Shown piece after piece: positions 9,970 through 21,767 of a stretch of 64,000 nt of DNA. Where the stretch lies: positions 20,231,501 to 20,295,500 of the forward strand of contig NC_046680.1 of the NCBI RefSeq assembly GCF_009870125.1, written 5' to 3'. The notes below the pieces were generated by a model. The model made no database searches. It was not told the origin of the DNA and saw only the letters and a list, made by a program, of their open reading frames with translations. Source of the DNA: Drosophila pseudoobscura (Eukaryota; Arthropoda; Insecta; Diptera; Drosophilidae). Position 1 is the stretch's first letter; every line of letters starts with the position of its first letter. The position numbers and the translations under genes were made by a program.

Positions 9970-12700
9970 ATCGCATCGGATCGTTGTCAGTTCTGCGCTG
10001 TGTTGATTTCTGTGGTTGCTCTGCATTAGTATTTCCATTAGATTGGGGTCAGTCATGAAATCCCTGTAATACCCCCCGTGGTTGCCTGCCTGCCCTCTGC
10101 CACTGCCACTGCCGCTGCTGCAATCCCCTAAGCAATATGTATCCATTAATAGAACCATTTAACCATTTTGCGCGCAGCCCCCGCAGGTGAGACCAGGGCA
10201 GTGGGCGAGGCCTATTCCCGGGGCCCGAACAAAGGCAAAACCAAAACCAAAACCAAAACTAAAACAAAAACTTAGACGATATGCATAAAACGTGAAACGG
10301 ATTCCTTCTCTACCTATGTTCTAGTCGTTAACAAACCAAAGAGTTAGGAGCTAAATTAATTGTTTAATCTTAGAGTGTGTAACGGATGGGGATCGGGAAA
10401 CGGATCTCCGTGAGCATTTTCAAGGCGGTTCCGGAAGCGAGCGAGGGAAATAGCAACTAGTGTAATATTAGTGATCTAAGAGACGTATTAATCACATTGC
10501 ATCAGAGATAACGGAACCGACAACAGTACAGTACGAATGCGAGAGTACATTCAACGTAAACCGTAAACCGTAAACCGTAAACCTTAAACCGTAAACAAAA
10601 ATACTTTTTCCAGAAAAACCAAAACCAAATGAACTTTTTAAACGTATTACATAACTTTATATTAATATATACATATATACACGCATATATAGTACTTATA
10701 TACAAAACCATTTAACTTAATTAGTTTTGAAAACGATTAGGTCATATATGCCTACATATGTCTGTATATATATAAATACTAGCCCTATTATTTATATGCA
10801 TACATATGTACATATATGAGTGACGACATCGAAGCATTTTTGTAAATACCACAACAGACAGCAGCACCCTCTCTATATATTTGTATATGTATCCTGTGCC
10901 CTGTACCCTGTACCCCGTACCGATCAAGACAATGCAACCAACACAGCTCCCACTATAATGCCTGATCTTCCGATTGAGGTCCGATCTAGTTGTTCCCAAT
11001 CACCTCTTCGAAGGCAAACTAAGGCAAACGCATAGCTAACAACACTATATTTATTGTTTCGATTCGCATTGATTTCAAAATCGAAAGAAAACGTTTTGCA
11101 ATATCACTGCCAACAAAAAACAGGAAAAGAAAGAACACACAAAAAACTGCAAGAGATTTATCAGTCTATACTCTTCTATGGATCTATATATGCGTTTACT
11201 TTCACCCACACAGCTGGGCTTTCAATAATATCCCCCCGCCCTACACCCTACATTGATTCAACAAATTATTCAACAAAAAAACACAGTATTATAAATAAAA
11301 AAAACAATAAAAACTTAAATTTTTAGCAAAAACAAGTTGTCCAAGTGAAAGAAAAACTGAAGACAATTCAAGAGAAAACAAGGAACAAAGGGAGGAGTGT
11401 GCGACAGATCCTCAGAACAAATTCAGAAGAGTCTCGAGGCAAGGAGAACCCTAGGCAAACAGTTAACATTGTATTTTCGCTATAAGTTGGATTTTATTTA
11501 AATTAATTGTCTTTAAGTGGCTTTATCTGAGGCACAAAATGCATAAATGATGTACCTTTGTTACGGGAGGGAGGAGAAGAGAATGTTTTTAGTAGCTAGT
11601 TGGTGTGCCTAGTTTTAATGCTTCTATCTACACGGAGATCACACGAGAACAAGAACATGAAACATTGAATATTTTACTAGCATTTAAGCGTCCTCCAGGT
11701 GCCCTCAGTCCTATTTTTAGTTTGCTTTGGTTGGACTATTACTATTGTCCCAGTTTCAGTCGATCTTTCTGTTTTCAGTTCTGCAGCTAGAGCTATATTA
11801 ACACCTAATTCAATGCTGGCTCTACATGTGCTATATCCGATCTGTTGATTACGATCAAGCATTCAGTTGTAGCTCTAGTAAACAGGACTTTTACAGCCTT
11901 TATATTGACAAATCTACTATCGATTCTAATAATTCAGACTGTCATCCACAGCTTCTGTTTTAGTTCATGTTCTGTTGTCATTTATAGTCATATGTAAATG
12001 ATGTGATTCTGTGCAACTCCGAAGCCAGTTCCTGCCACCACAGTTTCCTTTTAATTAATCACTCAGGCTGCTACTTGGAATTGAGAATCCGACAATCGCT
12101 GTTGCCCTATGCATTACAAGTATATAGATGGACCGTTCTATCAGCCATTTTCCATGGTTTGTTAAATTAATTTTAGGCAATTCGGGTAGAACTAGTTCCA
12201 GGACAAAGCGAAACAGCACCCGGAGGAGCAGGAGCAGGAGCAGGAGCGTTTGCTAATGATTGTTTCTCTTCGGTTTCTTGCTTTGCAGAATGCAGACAAA
12301 TATAAGACTTTTTGAACAAAATCAGAGTATAAGTACGTTAAATACGATTGTTGTTTGTTTAGTTTTATACACGCACACACACACACACACATGCATATAT
12401 ATGCTGCATACATATAAATGTATATACATTTTGAAACACAAAAGAAGAAGGCAAAACGTAATCAAGCATTAGTGAAAAGTTTCGACCAGTTTAATAAAAA
12501 CCAAAAAATTAAATTTATTACACCAAAAAACCCAATCTAAATAAAGCCCACGAATCCCAAAGAATCAATAATTACAAATGGATTAAACTAAGCCTACATT
12601 TAGTTTTAAACATTAAATATATTGCAACAATAAACAAACATGAAAATTAAACTCAAATTAAAGCATACACAAAATTCTCAAAAACACCTCCCAAGGTGTG
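9970..12700 (+). other. Long AT-rich RGS 3' UTR and downstream DNA
   Basis: No open coding sequence is supported. Several AATAAA signals (11294-11299, 12493-12498, 12540-12545) suggest alternative polyadenylation of the RGS transcript, giving a 3' UTR of roughly 1.3-2.6 kb. Contains an ACCAAA run near 10230, a CCGTAAA heptamer array at 10554-10596 and an (AC)n run at about 12371-12391. Confidence 0.5.
10554..10596 (+). repeat. Heptamer array (CCGTAAA)n
   Basis: Five consecutive 7-mers (four CCGTAAA and one CCTTAAA) after a partial unit, within the putative RGS 3' UTR. Confidence 0.85.
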
Positions 12701-14213
12701 TCTCTCAGTTCTACATGATCTGGAAATCTACATAACTGTATACATATTGAGATGTAAAATTACATAAAGCAACAAATTTGTTCATAGAACTGGCACTTGG
12801 GTCATCAAGCGACCGCAAGTTTTAAAGCCAAAGCTGAGGTTAAGTAAAGTCCAAGGTATATTGAACAGAAGGTGAGGCAGTCCAAAGGAGCAACTATACC
12901 TGTCTTATGCATTGAGACGTTTGCTAAATGTGGACCTATATGCGGATGCTGCACAGGCACATGAGCATGTGTACCTTATATTGAATGTACCATGGACTAA
13001 GGCAACAACGTCGTCAGTAGCGGGGCCGGAGGCAAGGGGCAGCCGACAAAAGCCAGCGGCGTCCGGAGTCTGTGCCGCGGCTCCGCTACATGGGATTGTG
13101 GTACATGCATAACTATTTTACGTATTTCAGTCGTCTCTCGGTATGCTTGATCTCTCTCTCTTGATCGTCGTGCGCTCTCTCCTGATCTCTGAGCTTGCAT
13201 GTATGTATGCACGTTTGTGTGTGTCTCTCTACCTGATGCCCGCGACTGCACTACCACTTTCACACGGCTTACAGAAAAGCAAAACAAAAAAGAACAAGGC
13301 AACAGGCGGCAGGCGTCAGCGGCGGCGGCGGTGGCGCGGCAGTGCTTTCGAGTTCGAACTTTTGAAAATGAATACAATGCACAAGCAAGACACGAAATGA
13401 ACGGCGGGGTCTGAAAATATACAAAAAGCGCACTCTGTCCAGGGCCGGTTCAGACTAAATGCGGTACGCGAAGGTTTGTGTCCTAAGTCTTTAGTGTTTT
13501 TTGTACCTGCACCGAATTTGTGCAGGTGCCGTGAGGGGTGCTAGGGGTGAGGGGAGGGACAAGTGGACGTTCCGAAAGAGCGAGAGCGTCAGTGGACTAC
13601 CTGTGTATTAAGAGAGCGGGTGAGAGCCGAACCTGCCTCAGTGTTGGTGCCTTGGGAGTGCGGACACACACATATATCGATTCGAATGAATTTTGAGTTT
13701 TCGTTCACTCGCGCTCGGTTGCTGCGGCGCTGCTGCGCTGCCCGCTCGCTCAATATCAGTTACGAAAGAGATGAAACCATAAAAAGCAATAATAATCGGG
13801 CATACAGACGCACGCTCTCCTCGCTCTCTCACACAGCCAACCCACCTGTGTGGCTCACACGGACAGCACCTTGACACCAACACACATGCACATGGGACGC
13901 TGCGTCGGCGTCGGCAGCAGTCTCAGCAGCGGCAGCGGCAGCAGCAGCACTCACAGCAGCAGCGGCGGCAACAGCAAACGGCAACGGCCAAGCGCACATT
14001 CAACAGTTGAACAATCTCCAATTGACTCTTTGGGCATTATAGCCGAGCCGATCCGATCCGTTCAAAACCGATCCCGAGAGCTCTACTCTACTCCACTCGC
14101 CTCAACGTTCATCCGCGACGACAAGTTTTGCGTGTACCTTTTTCCGTGCAGCGCGCCACAGCTCGCCCTGGCCCCAACGAAAAAGCCTGGACACTGCTCG
14201 ACGCATTGTACAG
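12701..14213. other. Intergenic region between RGS gene and grainyhead
   Basis: Low-complexity DNA with CTCTCTCTCTTGATC near 13150, GGCGGCGGCGG near 13320 and a CAGCAGCGGCAG-rich stretch at 13915-13985. Open frames here are repeat translations with no recognisable domain. Probably the grainyhead upstream promoter region. Confidence 0.4.
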
Positions 14214-14220
14214 TATATAA
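14214..14220 (+). promoter_or_regulatory. Possible TATA box of the distal grainyhead promoter
   Basis: TATATAA lies about 1.1 kb upstream of the first strong donor at 15356. A start about 30 nt downstream (14245-14265) would give a plausible noncoding exon 1. No good initiator is visible, so this is tentative. Confidence 0.3.
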
Positions 14221-14244
14221 TAATAGTTCTATAGTGCGAATATC

Positions 14245-15355
14245 TGTTCGATCTGTGAGTGTTCAGACGTCGTCGTAGTCGTAAAACAAACACAAAAATC
14301 CGCGCTTAAACTTTTTCGAAAAAAAACACATACAAATTTCAGTCAAGAAGAAGAAAAAACGAAAATTTTCTATATGTATGAGCCCCGTGCGCGTGTGTTT
14401 GTGTATTTGTGTGCTGGTTCGCTCTTTGCTGGAAGAGAGTATGTGTGCGACCGCGCGCGTGTGTGTGTGTGTGTGTGTTAGTGAGTTGAAATGAGACGCC
14501 ATCAAAGCTGAGCGCAAAAGCAAAAGCAACAAAAGCAAATAATAAAATTCAAAATAAAAATAGTGATTAATAACAGTGAAGCGGAGGAGAAGAAGAAAAA
14601 TTAATTACAAATTAATTGTGCAACAACAGAAAAAAAGAAAAAAAACTCAAAGAGAACCACCAACATGAAACATGTTTAAACATTTTGCAAGCAAAGAGAA
14701 AATACGCAAATGCCATTTCCCACCTTCTCTTTACACCAACAATGGTAAAAAAATGTTAACTTCATTGTGATCAAACGCGCCCCACACACACTCCCCGAAC
14801 CCCCTCACACGACGCGACTGGGGCCAAAATGCAACAACGTCCACCCGCCCGCCAGCAGAAAGAGCAACAGCAGCAACCACTACAACAACAACAAAGACAA
14901 CAACAACAACAACAACAGCTCCACATACCACAACGAGTGGCATATTAGAAGCAAAAAAAAGTCAAAGCCAACAAAAGAGGCCAGAGCTTGGAGACCCAGC
15001 AAGACGCATACAACAACAACAACAACAACAGCAACAAAAAGTACACCAACAACACGAAAGTGGCGAAAGGTGCACCCACCAGCAGGCAGACAGCAACAGC
15101 AAGCAGTCGTAACATTTAAGCGGGCACCGCATTCGGTTTTGCCTTTCCACGCCGTGTTAGAGCCAACTCCAGAAACAAATCCAACTCCAGCTTCAGTTCC
15201 AACTCCCATTTGCAGTTCCAGTTCCAATGCCAGATAGAGTGCCATAGAGATCCTCACTAAGTGCCAAAATCAACAGCCTAATCCTGATCACTGCGCTTAC
15301 CTGCCAAAAGCCAGAAGCCAGAGCCACACAGCTTAGGACGGACACAGCTGCTCAA
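14245..15355 (+). other. grh: Putative noncoding exon 1 (5' UTR) of grainyhead
   Basis: Ends at the donor CTCAA|GTAAGTAAA (15356). The sequence is CA-rich with many CAACAACAA and CAGCAG runs, typical of long fly 5' UTRs. Open frames within it are repeat translations. The 5' end is not determinable here. Confidence 0.45.
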
Positions 15356-18300
15356 GTAAGTAAATGCCAAGAAGTAATTATAAACGCATCAGTAGCAGTA
15401 GCAGTAGCAGTGCAGCCCTGGCTTTTGGGCCGGCCCTGAACGGAGCACCCTGTATCTGTGGCGCAGACATGGCCTAAGCCTCGGTCGGATCGGTCTCCGT
15501 CTCTGTCTCAGTCTCAGCCTCTGTCTCAATTGTTGTTGCCTTTTCCTCTTCTGTTTCGTCTTCTTCTTCCTCTTGATGTTGTTGCTGGTATCTTTCGCGC
15601 ACACATTCCTCTTTGTTTGGTTTTATTTCCAAGTCGTTCGTCGACTGCGCAGCAGCAGCAGCCGTGGCAGAGCAGCGGCTTCGGCATCGGCAGCAGTAGA
15701 GCAGTGGCAGGTAAAACGGTTTAGTATTGGTGTTGCCAAGAAAACCATGTTAGAGAGAGAGAGAGAGAGCGCACATGAGCAAAACAGAGAGAGAAGAAGA
15801 GCGCCGCAGCAAACAGAACAGAGTGGGAGCAAAAAAGGGATCAAAGAGTAGAAATAATGGTGTATTTTGTGCAAGGTGAGGCAGATGAAGGATGTGCTCC
15901 CACGATAATGCTTCGTATTCTATGCACATTCTACTTATAGATCTTCAACAGGTGAAAATCAATAAGCTCTCACAATAGTTTCAACAGGTTGAATACAAGG
16001 ATCAATGTAGAATGAAGGGCACTCCCAGAGGTTGCTGTTTTCTTTTCAACACACTATTAAGGATGCACACAGCCTCACCTTCTACAAATACACCTTGGCT
16101 GGTGGTATTTGCCCGTTAAGACGGACGCCACTGTCTCTGCCGCTGCCGCTGTCGCTGCCTATGCCCATGACTCTTCCGTCTCTGCATCAGGCTCTGCTCT
16201 CAGCCTCTGTCGTCTTGTTCGAAAATCGATGATGTTGCCAGTGTTTCTGATTACGTTTACTTCTGGCTGCCTCTTCTGTCCATGCTGTTGCCTCTGCCTC
16301 CGCTGCGACTCCCTTGTTCTTTGCGTCGTTTTTTTATTATCATTTTTATTCTACCTTTTTGTTAGTGGCCGCCGCACGTTGATGATGATGGTGATCAATT
16401 TGGGAGCCCCGCGATTATGGTACAGTAAAAGAACATCGTCCGTTCTGTCGTTCTCTTGCTTGCTCGCTCTTTTACGCAGCACACACACACACGCACACAT
16501 GCTCGTACGCACATGATCGCATGGGATACAGGAACAACACACACACACACACATGGGCATGCACATGTAACCCACACACTCACAAAAGGGGCTAAGGGGG
16601 ATAGATGGATAGGGAGGGGGAACTGTTCGTGAGAGAGTTATTTTATTTTCGTGTTCGTGTTAACGTTTATTGTTTTTCTTTTCTTTACCTTTCTTCGTTT
16701 CTTTCGCTTGTTCTTTGCCTTCTTGACTCTCCTCCGACTCTCAGCCGTAGCCCCCTCTCCACACCACTGCACTCCCCACCACTCCCCTGCTCTTTAGGGT
16801 TTTGTGTTTTCTTTGGCTTTGGTTATTGATGCCCGATGGTTGCCCCGATGCTCTGACCGTCGATGATGGCTTAGGGTTACGTTGCTTTTTACCAATTCCA
16901 TTCTTTGCTTCTCTGGCTCCCTCTTCCCACCATCATTCGTGGTAAGGTTGTCTCGGGGCTAAGAAGAATATGGGGGTTGCGAGGGGGCAGGTAAAAATCA
17001 AATTTCAAATTATGTCAAATCTTAATGGGATTTGAAATGGAATTGCTTTTGGTATTCCTTTCGTATCTGAGATGAAGCATAGGAGGCGACAATAGGAGGG
17101 GGCAGGAATGAAGGGGGGAATAGGTAGTTAGAAGTTGTAGGCGTTGTTGGTCTTCTTGAATTGACTTTTATGTTGGGAACTAAAGAATAAAATGTATGTA
17201 CTATCTATGGAAGATCTGAGTTTTAACTATATTTTAGTGAAAATAAGGCTCAAGTCCTGAAATCAGTCAAAGATATTGGTATCATGTGTGTGCTTCCTTG
17301 AAGAAGACTTTCCAAAGATAAATTTCTAAACTAAAGCTTAAGGTCGAAGTTCGTGCTTTTGATCTATACATATTTCTGTGAAACAGTACTAAATATTTAC
17401 AGATTATCTTAGTATAAGTTTGAAATTTCCTGATTGGGCTTAGAATTGTAAAGCTATCAAATCAAAGCGAAAATATATTTCCGCATAGCTCTCAAGTCTT
17501 TGTTCTGTCAATCTATGAAAAAGAAATTAAAAATCTATATACATATGTCTAGTTAATCCAAATAAATGTATTTATATGAGATACTTGTACATACATGTGT
17601 GCCTATGTGTCTTGATAGAAATATAACTAAGATGAATCATTAAATCCGCCTTTAGGAAGGTTCTTCAAGTTCTTCCCCCTGTACTCCCCCAGATCTCTTC
17701 TATCGCAGATTAACTGCGATTATCTTCCATCGCTATCGTTTCGATTTTGAGGGCAAGTCCACAGTGAATTCTTTGTGGATTTCTTTTGCACCTTCCGAAT
17801 GAATAATTGGCTCCATCTATCAGCATCTCCCCTCCATTCATGCGGCAAGTAAGCCCCAGAGGCGACACTGTTCCCGGACGATCGGATTCGACTTGGAGTT
17901 GGAGTCGATGTCGTGGATGCCCCGAGGGCCCCGAGATGGCTGACCCACATAGATCACTTCTTATCCGGGGTGTTGATGTCGGTTTAATTGCTTCCTAATT
18001 GCCTTTCTACTTTCTACGCAACTGGATCGTCGATTGCCCCTGTTGCGGATCTGGATGCGGGCATCTTTAGCATGCCACGCGCCGACGCGACCCACACAAC
18101 GCTGGGACCGGACTGGACCGGATCGGATCGGATGGGGATCGGGAGTGTGCTGTGTGCTGTGTGCTGTGTGTGCCCAAAACTAGTCTATCAGCACGCCACA
18201 TGACACTGACCTCACCTACTAACGGAACCACCCGATGACTGGGAGTAGGAGTAGGAGGAGAGGCAGGCAACCAGTGCGGAGTGCGGAGAGTCATGAACTC

Positions 18301-20084
18301 GCGCCGGTTGCCGACTTGGGTCTGACAAAACGGGTTTATCCACATCCCAGCCGCAGCGGCAGTGAACTTTGCAGCACCACCGCACCGCCACCAACCACCA
18401 CCGACCATCGGGAGGCAGCAACAATTTTTTGGCTTTATCATCAAACAACAATACTGGGGACTGAAACTGGGACCTGAACCTGGACCTGCCAGGCTGCGGC
18501 CCGAACCGGCTACAGCTTCTGGATTAGGTCAAGGATTGAGGCGTTGTTGTTGTCTGGGCATGGGTCTGCCACTGGGTCTGGATCTGGCTCTGGCGCTGGC
18601 TCTGGCTCTGGCTGTGGCTCTGCCACACGGGCTACCGGTACCTGTTCTCGGAGCAGCAGCAGCCAGGCCGAGAGAGGGAGCAACTTGTTGCTGTCGATGT
18701 TGATGTTGTTTTGTTTGGTTTGGTTCAGTTTCGGTTTCGGTTTCAAAATCCCTCATAAACATGTTTTTGCTGTGCGGCAGATAAAACTAAGTCGGAGATG
18801 AGATTCTGGACTATTAACAGCTGATCGACAGACTGGTTGCCTCTCTCTGCGCTGCGCTGCGCTGCGCTCCGCTGCTCTGCTTGTTTGCTGCTTGTTTGGA
18901 AGTGTCAGGGCACGCTGCATGGGCACGGGGCGGCGGGGGTTTGGGAAGGAGAGGTGTATATCTCTGTTTAATTTCACACAAAGCACCGTTGTAAACAAAA
19001 CAACATCGCACACAAATATGGCAGCGCTGCCAGCGGCTTCTGTCTGCGTCGGCAGCGACGCCGCTTCCCCAACTCCACGCTGCCTCTTCTTCTTTCCCAC
19101 CTGTTGTTGCTGCTGATGAGCTGCGGCTGAGTTGTGTGTTGTGTTGTGGTTGTGCCGTGTTGGGTTGGATTGAGTTATGCAGTTACACGTTTGACATTTG
19201 CGAAGGAGTCAAACTTGTTCGACGGGCACGTGTGCGCACAGGCCAGGCCAATCTGGCTTTTGTTTGCCCCCCTTTCGTTCCGTCTTTCTGTCTGTACGTC
19301 TACCTGTCTGTCCATTCGTCTGCCGTTCTCTCGGTTTCCGTTTTTGTTTGTTTGTTGGTCTGTTTTGTGTGCTTGCAAATCGCTCACCAACACCAGCAAG
19401 AGCAACAGCAACATCAACAACTGCTTCGACTCATCGCCGACGTTTGAACCCGTTCCGTCTTCCGATTATGTTTGGGTTGCGCTGCTTCTTTTTGTTGGGT
19501 GGGGGTGTGTGTGTGTGTGTAAGGGGGGTGTGTAGCAGGGCCCGGGCGCCAAGCAGACTGCGATAGCGACAGCGAGTGCGGCAGTTGTTGCTTTTGTTGT
19601 TAGTTTAGCATGCACATAGGGAGGAAGGTAGCGAGGGAGGGCCAGAGGAATGCCAAATTTGTGGGGGTGGGAGAGAGAGGTGGCTATGATTCAGTTGGGG
19701 ATTCCCTGAGCAGTGGGGGAAATCTCAGCAAGGAAAGCAGTTCATATAAAATATGCAGTGCACATGCACTAGCTGTTAACAGACAGTGTAGAAGGGACTT
19801 AATGAGTGCACATGCAAGCAGTTCTCGTTGTAGATAGTAAGCAGTGCAAGTGTAGGCAGTGTAAGCAGTTCCCGCTCAGATCTTAAGTCTTTCTCTTGGA
19901 ACTACAGGAAGCTTCAGAGTCCGCCCACCCAACAGAAATTTCCCTGAAGTTATAAGTACAATTTCTCAGACTAGAACACTCTGTTATCTCAAACGTCTTG
20001 CAAGTCCCTGCAATCAAGACTATCTTCTTCCTACTTTCACACTGTCTAATCATTTGTGTCCATTGTTTCATTGTCTTTTTGCAG
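15356..20084 (+). other. grh: Grainyhead 5' UTR intron
   Basis: 4.7 kb between GTAAGT at 15356 and TTTTTGCAG ending at 20084. Mostly low complexity: AGTAGC repeats near 15395, a C/T-rich stretch 16050-16350, CA repeats near 16480-16550, and CTGCGCTGCG repeats near 18847. A Grainyhead-like motif AACAGGTT lies at 15983-15990. No gene recognised. Confidence 0.5.
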
Positions 20085-20280
20085 CCGGAGCCGAGAAAAC
20101 AACGAAAGGAAGTTCCTTAGTGCCATAGAATGCAGTAATTGAAGAAGCCACAACGAAGAACAGCAACTGCAGCAGCCGCAAGAACAACCAGAAGCTCAAC
20201 CGAACACGGAACACCGATATCCAAATCGAAGCAAATCAACATAGTGCCTTGAATCAATCCGTTGATAAGTGATATTTATT

Positions 20281-20370
20281 ATGTTTATACCCGCAAGGAG
20301 CTATCGAAGCAGCAGCAACAGTGAGAGCCTTAACCATCGGTCGGGAATCGATGAGCAGGCCAAGTCCTAG
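20281..20370 (+). CDS. Upstream ORF in grainyhead 5' leader, 29 codons
   Basis: ATG at 20281 opens a 29-codon frame (MFIPARSYRSSSNSES...) ending at TAG 20368-20370, 120 nt before the main ATG. It lies wholly inside the leader exon that starts at 20085, so it is present in any transcript using that exon. It may dampen translation of the main frame. Serine-rich, no known motif. Confidence 0.45.
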   Translation: MFIPARSYRSSSNSESLNHRSGIDEQAKS

Positions 20371-20490
20371 ACATAGTCCTTCCTCATCGCAGTGCTACGC
20401 AGTCCTAACCCACGAGTGCAATCCGGAATCCAGTTCAAATTAGTGAAGTAAGCCAGGAGCCTTAGCCAGGAGAGACAACCAGGTTGAATA

Positions 20491-21017
20491 ATGTCCACAT
20501 CCACCGCCACAACGAGCGTCATCACGTCCAACGAGCTCTCGTTGTCCGCCCACGGGCACGCCCACGCGCACACACACTCCCACACGCACAGCCACGGCCA
20601 CGGTCACTCGCTGCACCAGCACCCCCACAGTCGGATCGGAGTGGGCGTCGGAGGAGTCGGCGTAGGAATCGGTGTAGGAGTGGGAGTGGGAGTCCTTAGT
20701 GACGCCTCTCTCTCACCCATCCAGCAGGGAGGAGGCGGCGGCGGCGGAGGCGCCAACAGTTCCCCCCTGGCGCCCAACGGAGTACCCCTGCTGACCACCA
20801 TGCACCGCTCCCCGGACAGTCCCCAGCCGGAGCTGGCTACCATGACGAACGTCAACGTCCTGGACCTGCACACAGACTCCTCGAAGCTGTACGACAAGGA
20901 GGCGGTCTTCATCTACGAGACGCCCAAGGTGGTGATGCCCGCCGACGGTGCCGCGGACGATGCTCATGCCATCGATGCACGGATCGCGGCCCAGCTGGGC
21001 ACACAGCACGCCCAGCA

Positions 21018-21049
<32 letters not shown>

Positions 21050-21767
21050 AGCAGCAGACGGAGCACCAGCCGCTGGCCAAGATCGAGTTCGACGAGAACC
21101 AGATCATCCGCGTCGTGGGACCGAACGGAGAGCAACAGCAGATCATTTCGCGGGAAATCATCAACGGGGAGCATCACATCTTGTCGCGGAACGAGGCCGG
21201 AGAGCACATCCTCACGCGCATCGTCAGCGATCCCTCGAAGCTGATGCCCAACGACAATGCGGTGGCCACCGCCATGTACAACCAGGCCCAGAAAATGAAC
21301 AACGACCACCAGGCCGTCTACCAGACCTCGCCCCTGCCCCTGGACGCCTCCGTGCTGCACTACAGCAACGACAACAGCAACGTGATCAAAACGGAGGCGG
21401 ACCTCTACGAGGACCACAAGAAGCATGCGGCCGGCGGGGGCTCGATCATCTACACCACCTCCGACCCGAACGGCGTCAATGTGAACGTGAAACAGCTGCC
21501 CCATTTGGCCGTGCCGCAGAAGCTCGACCCGGACCTCTACCAGACGGACAAGCACATCGATCTGATCTACAACGACGGCAGCAAGACCGTCATCTACTCC
21601 ACCACCGACCAGAAGGGCCTCGAGATCTATTCGGGCGGCGACATCGGCAGCCTCGTCTCCGACGGCCAAGTGGTGGTCCAGGCGGGCCTCCCCTATGCCA
21701 CCACCACCAGTGCCACAGGCCAGCCCGTCTACATCGTGGCCGATGTCAGCGAGGACCATTTACAAAG
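20491..21767 (+). CDS. grh: Grainyhead first coding exon (N-terminal activation region)
   Basis: Begins at ATG 20491 ([19 protein letters not shown]), the conserved GRH N-terminus. An alternating His-Ala/Ser/Gly segment (about residues 20-45) is followed by a Gly-Val repeat (50-71), a conserved [23 protein letters not shown] block, a polyglutamine tract at about 173-190, and a conserved part ([21 protein letters not shown]). The donor is CAAAG|GTGAGT, phase 2. The exon itself starts at 20085 after TTTTTGCAG, giving a 406-nt leader. The antisense strand has a long open frame, an artefact of GC-rich codon use. Confidence 0.95.

Noticed and set aside
10554..10596. Telomere-type repeat as evidence of a chromosome fusion
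   Set aside because: Only about 43 bp, imperfect, and Drosophila telomeres are retrotransposon-based; local slippage is simpler.
20713..21759. 348-codon open frame antisense to the first grainyhead coding exon
   Set aside because: Mirror effect of GC3-rich codons; its sequence is Gly/Val/Leu-rich with a polyleucine run that is only the reverse of the polyglutamine tract.
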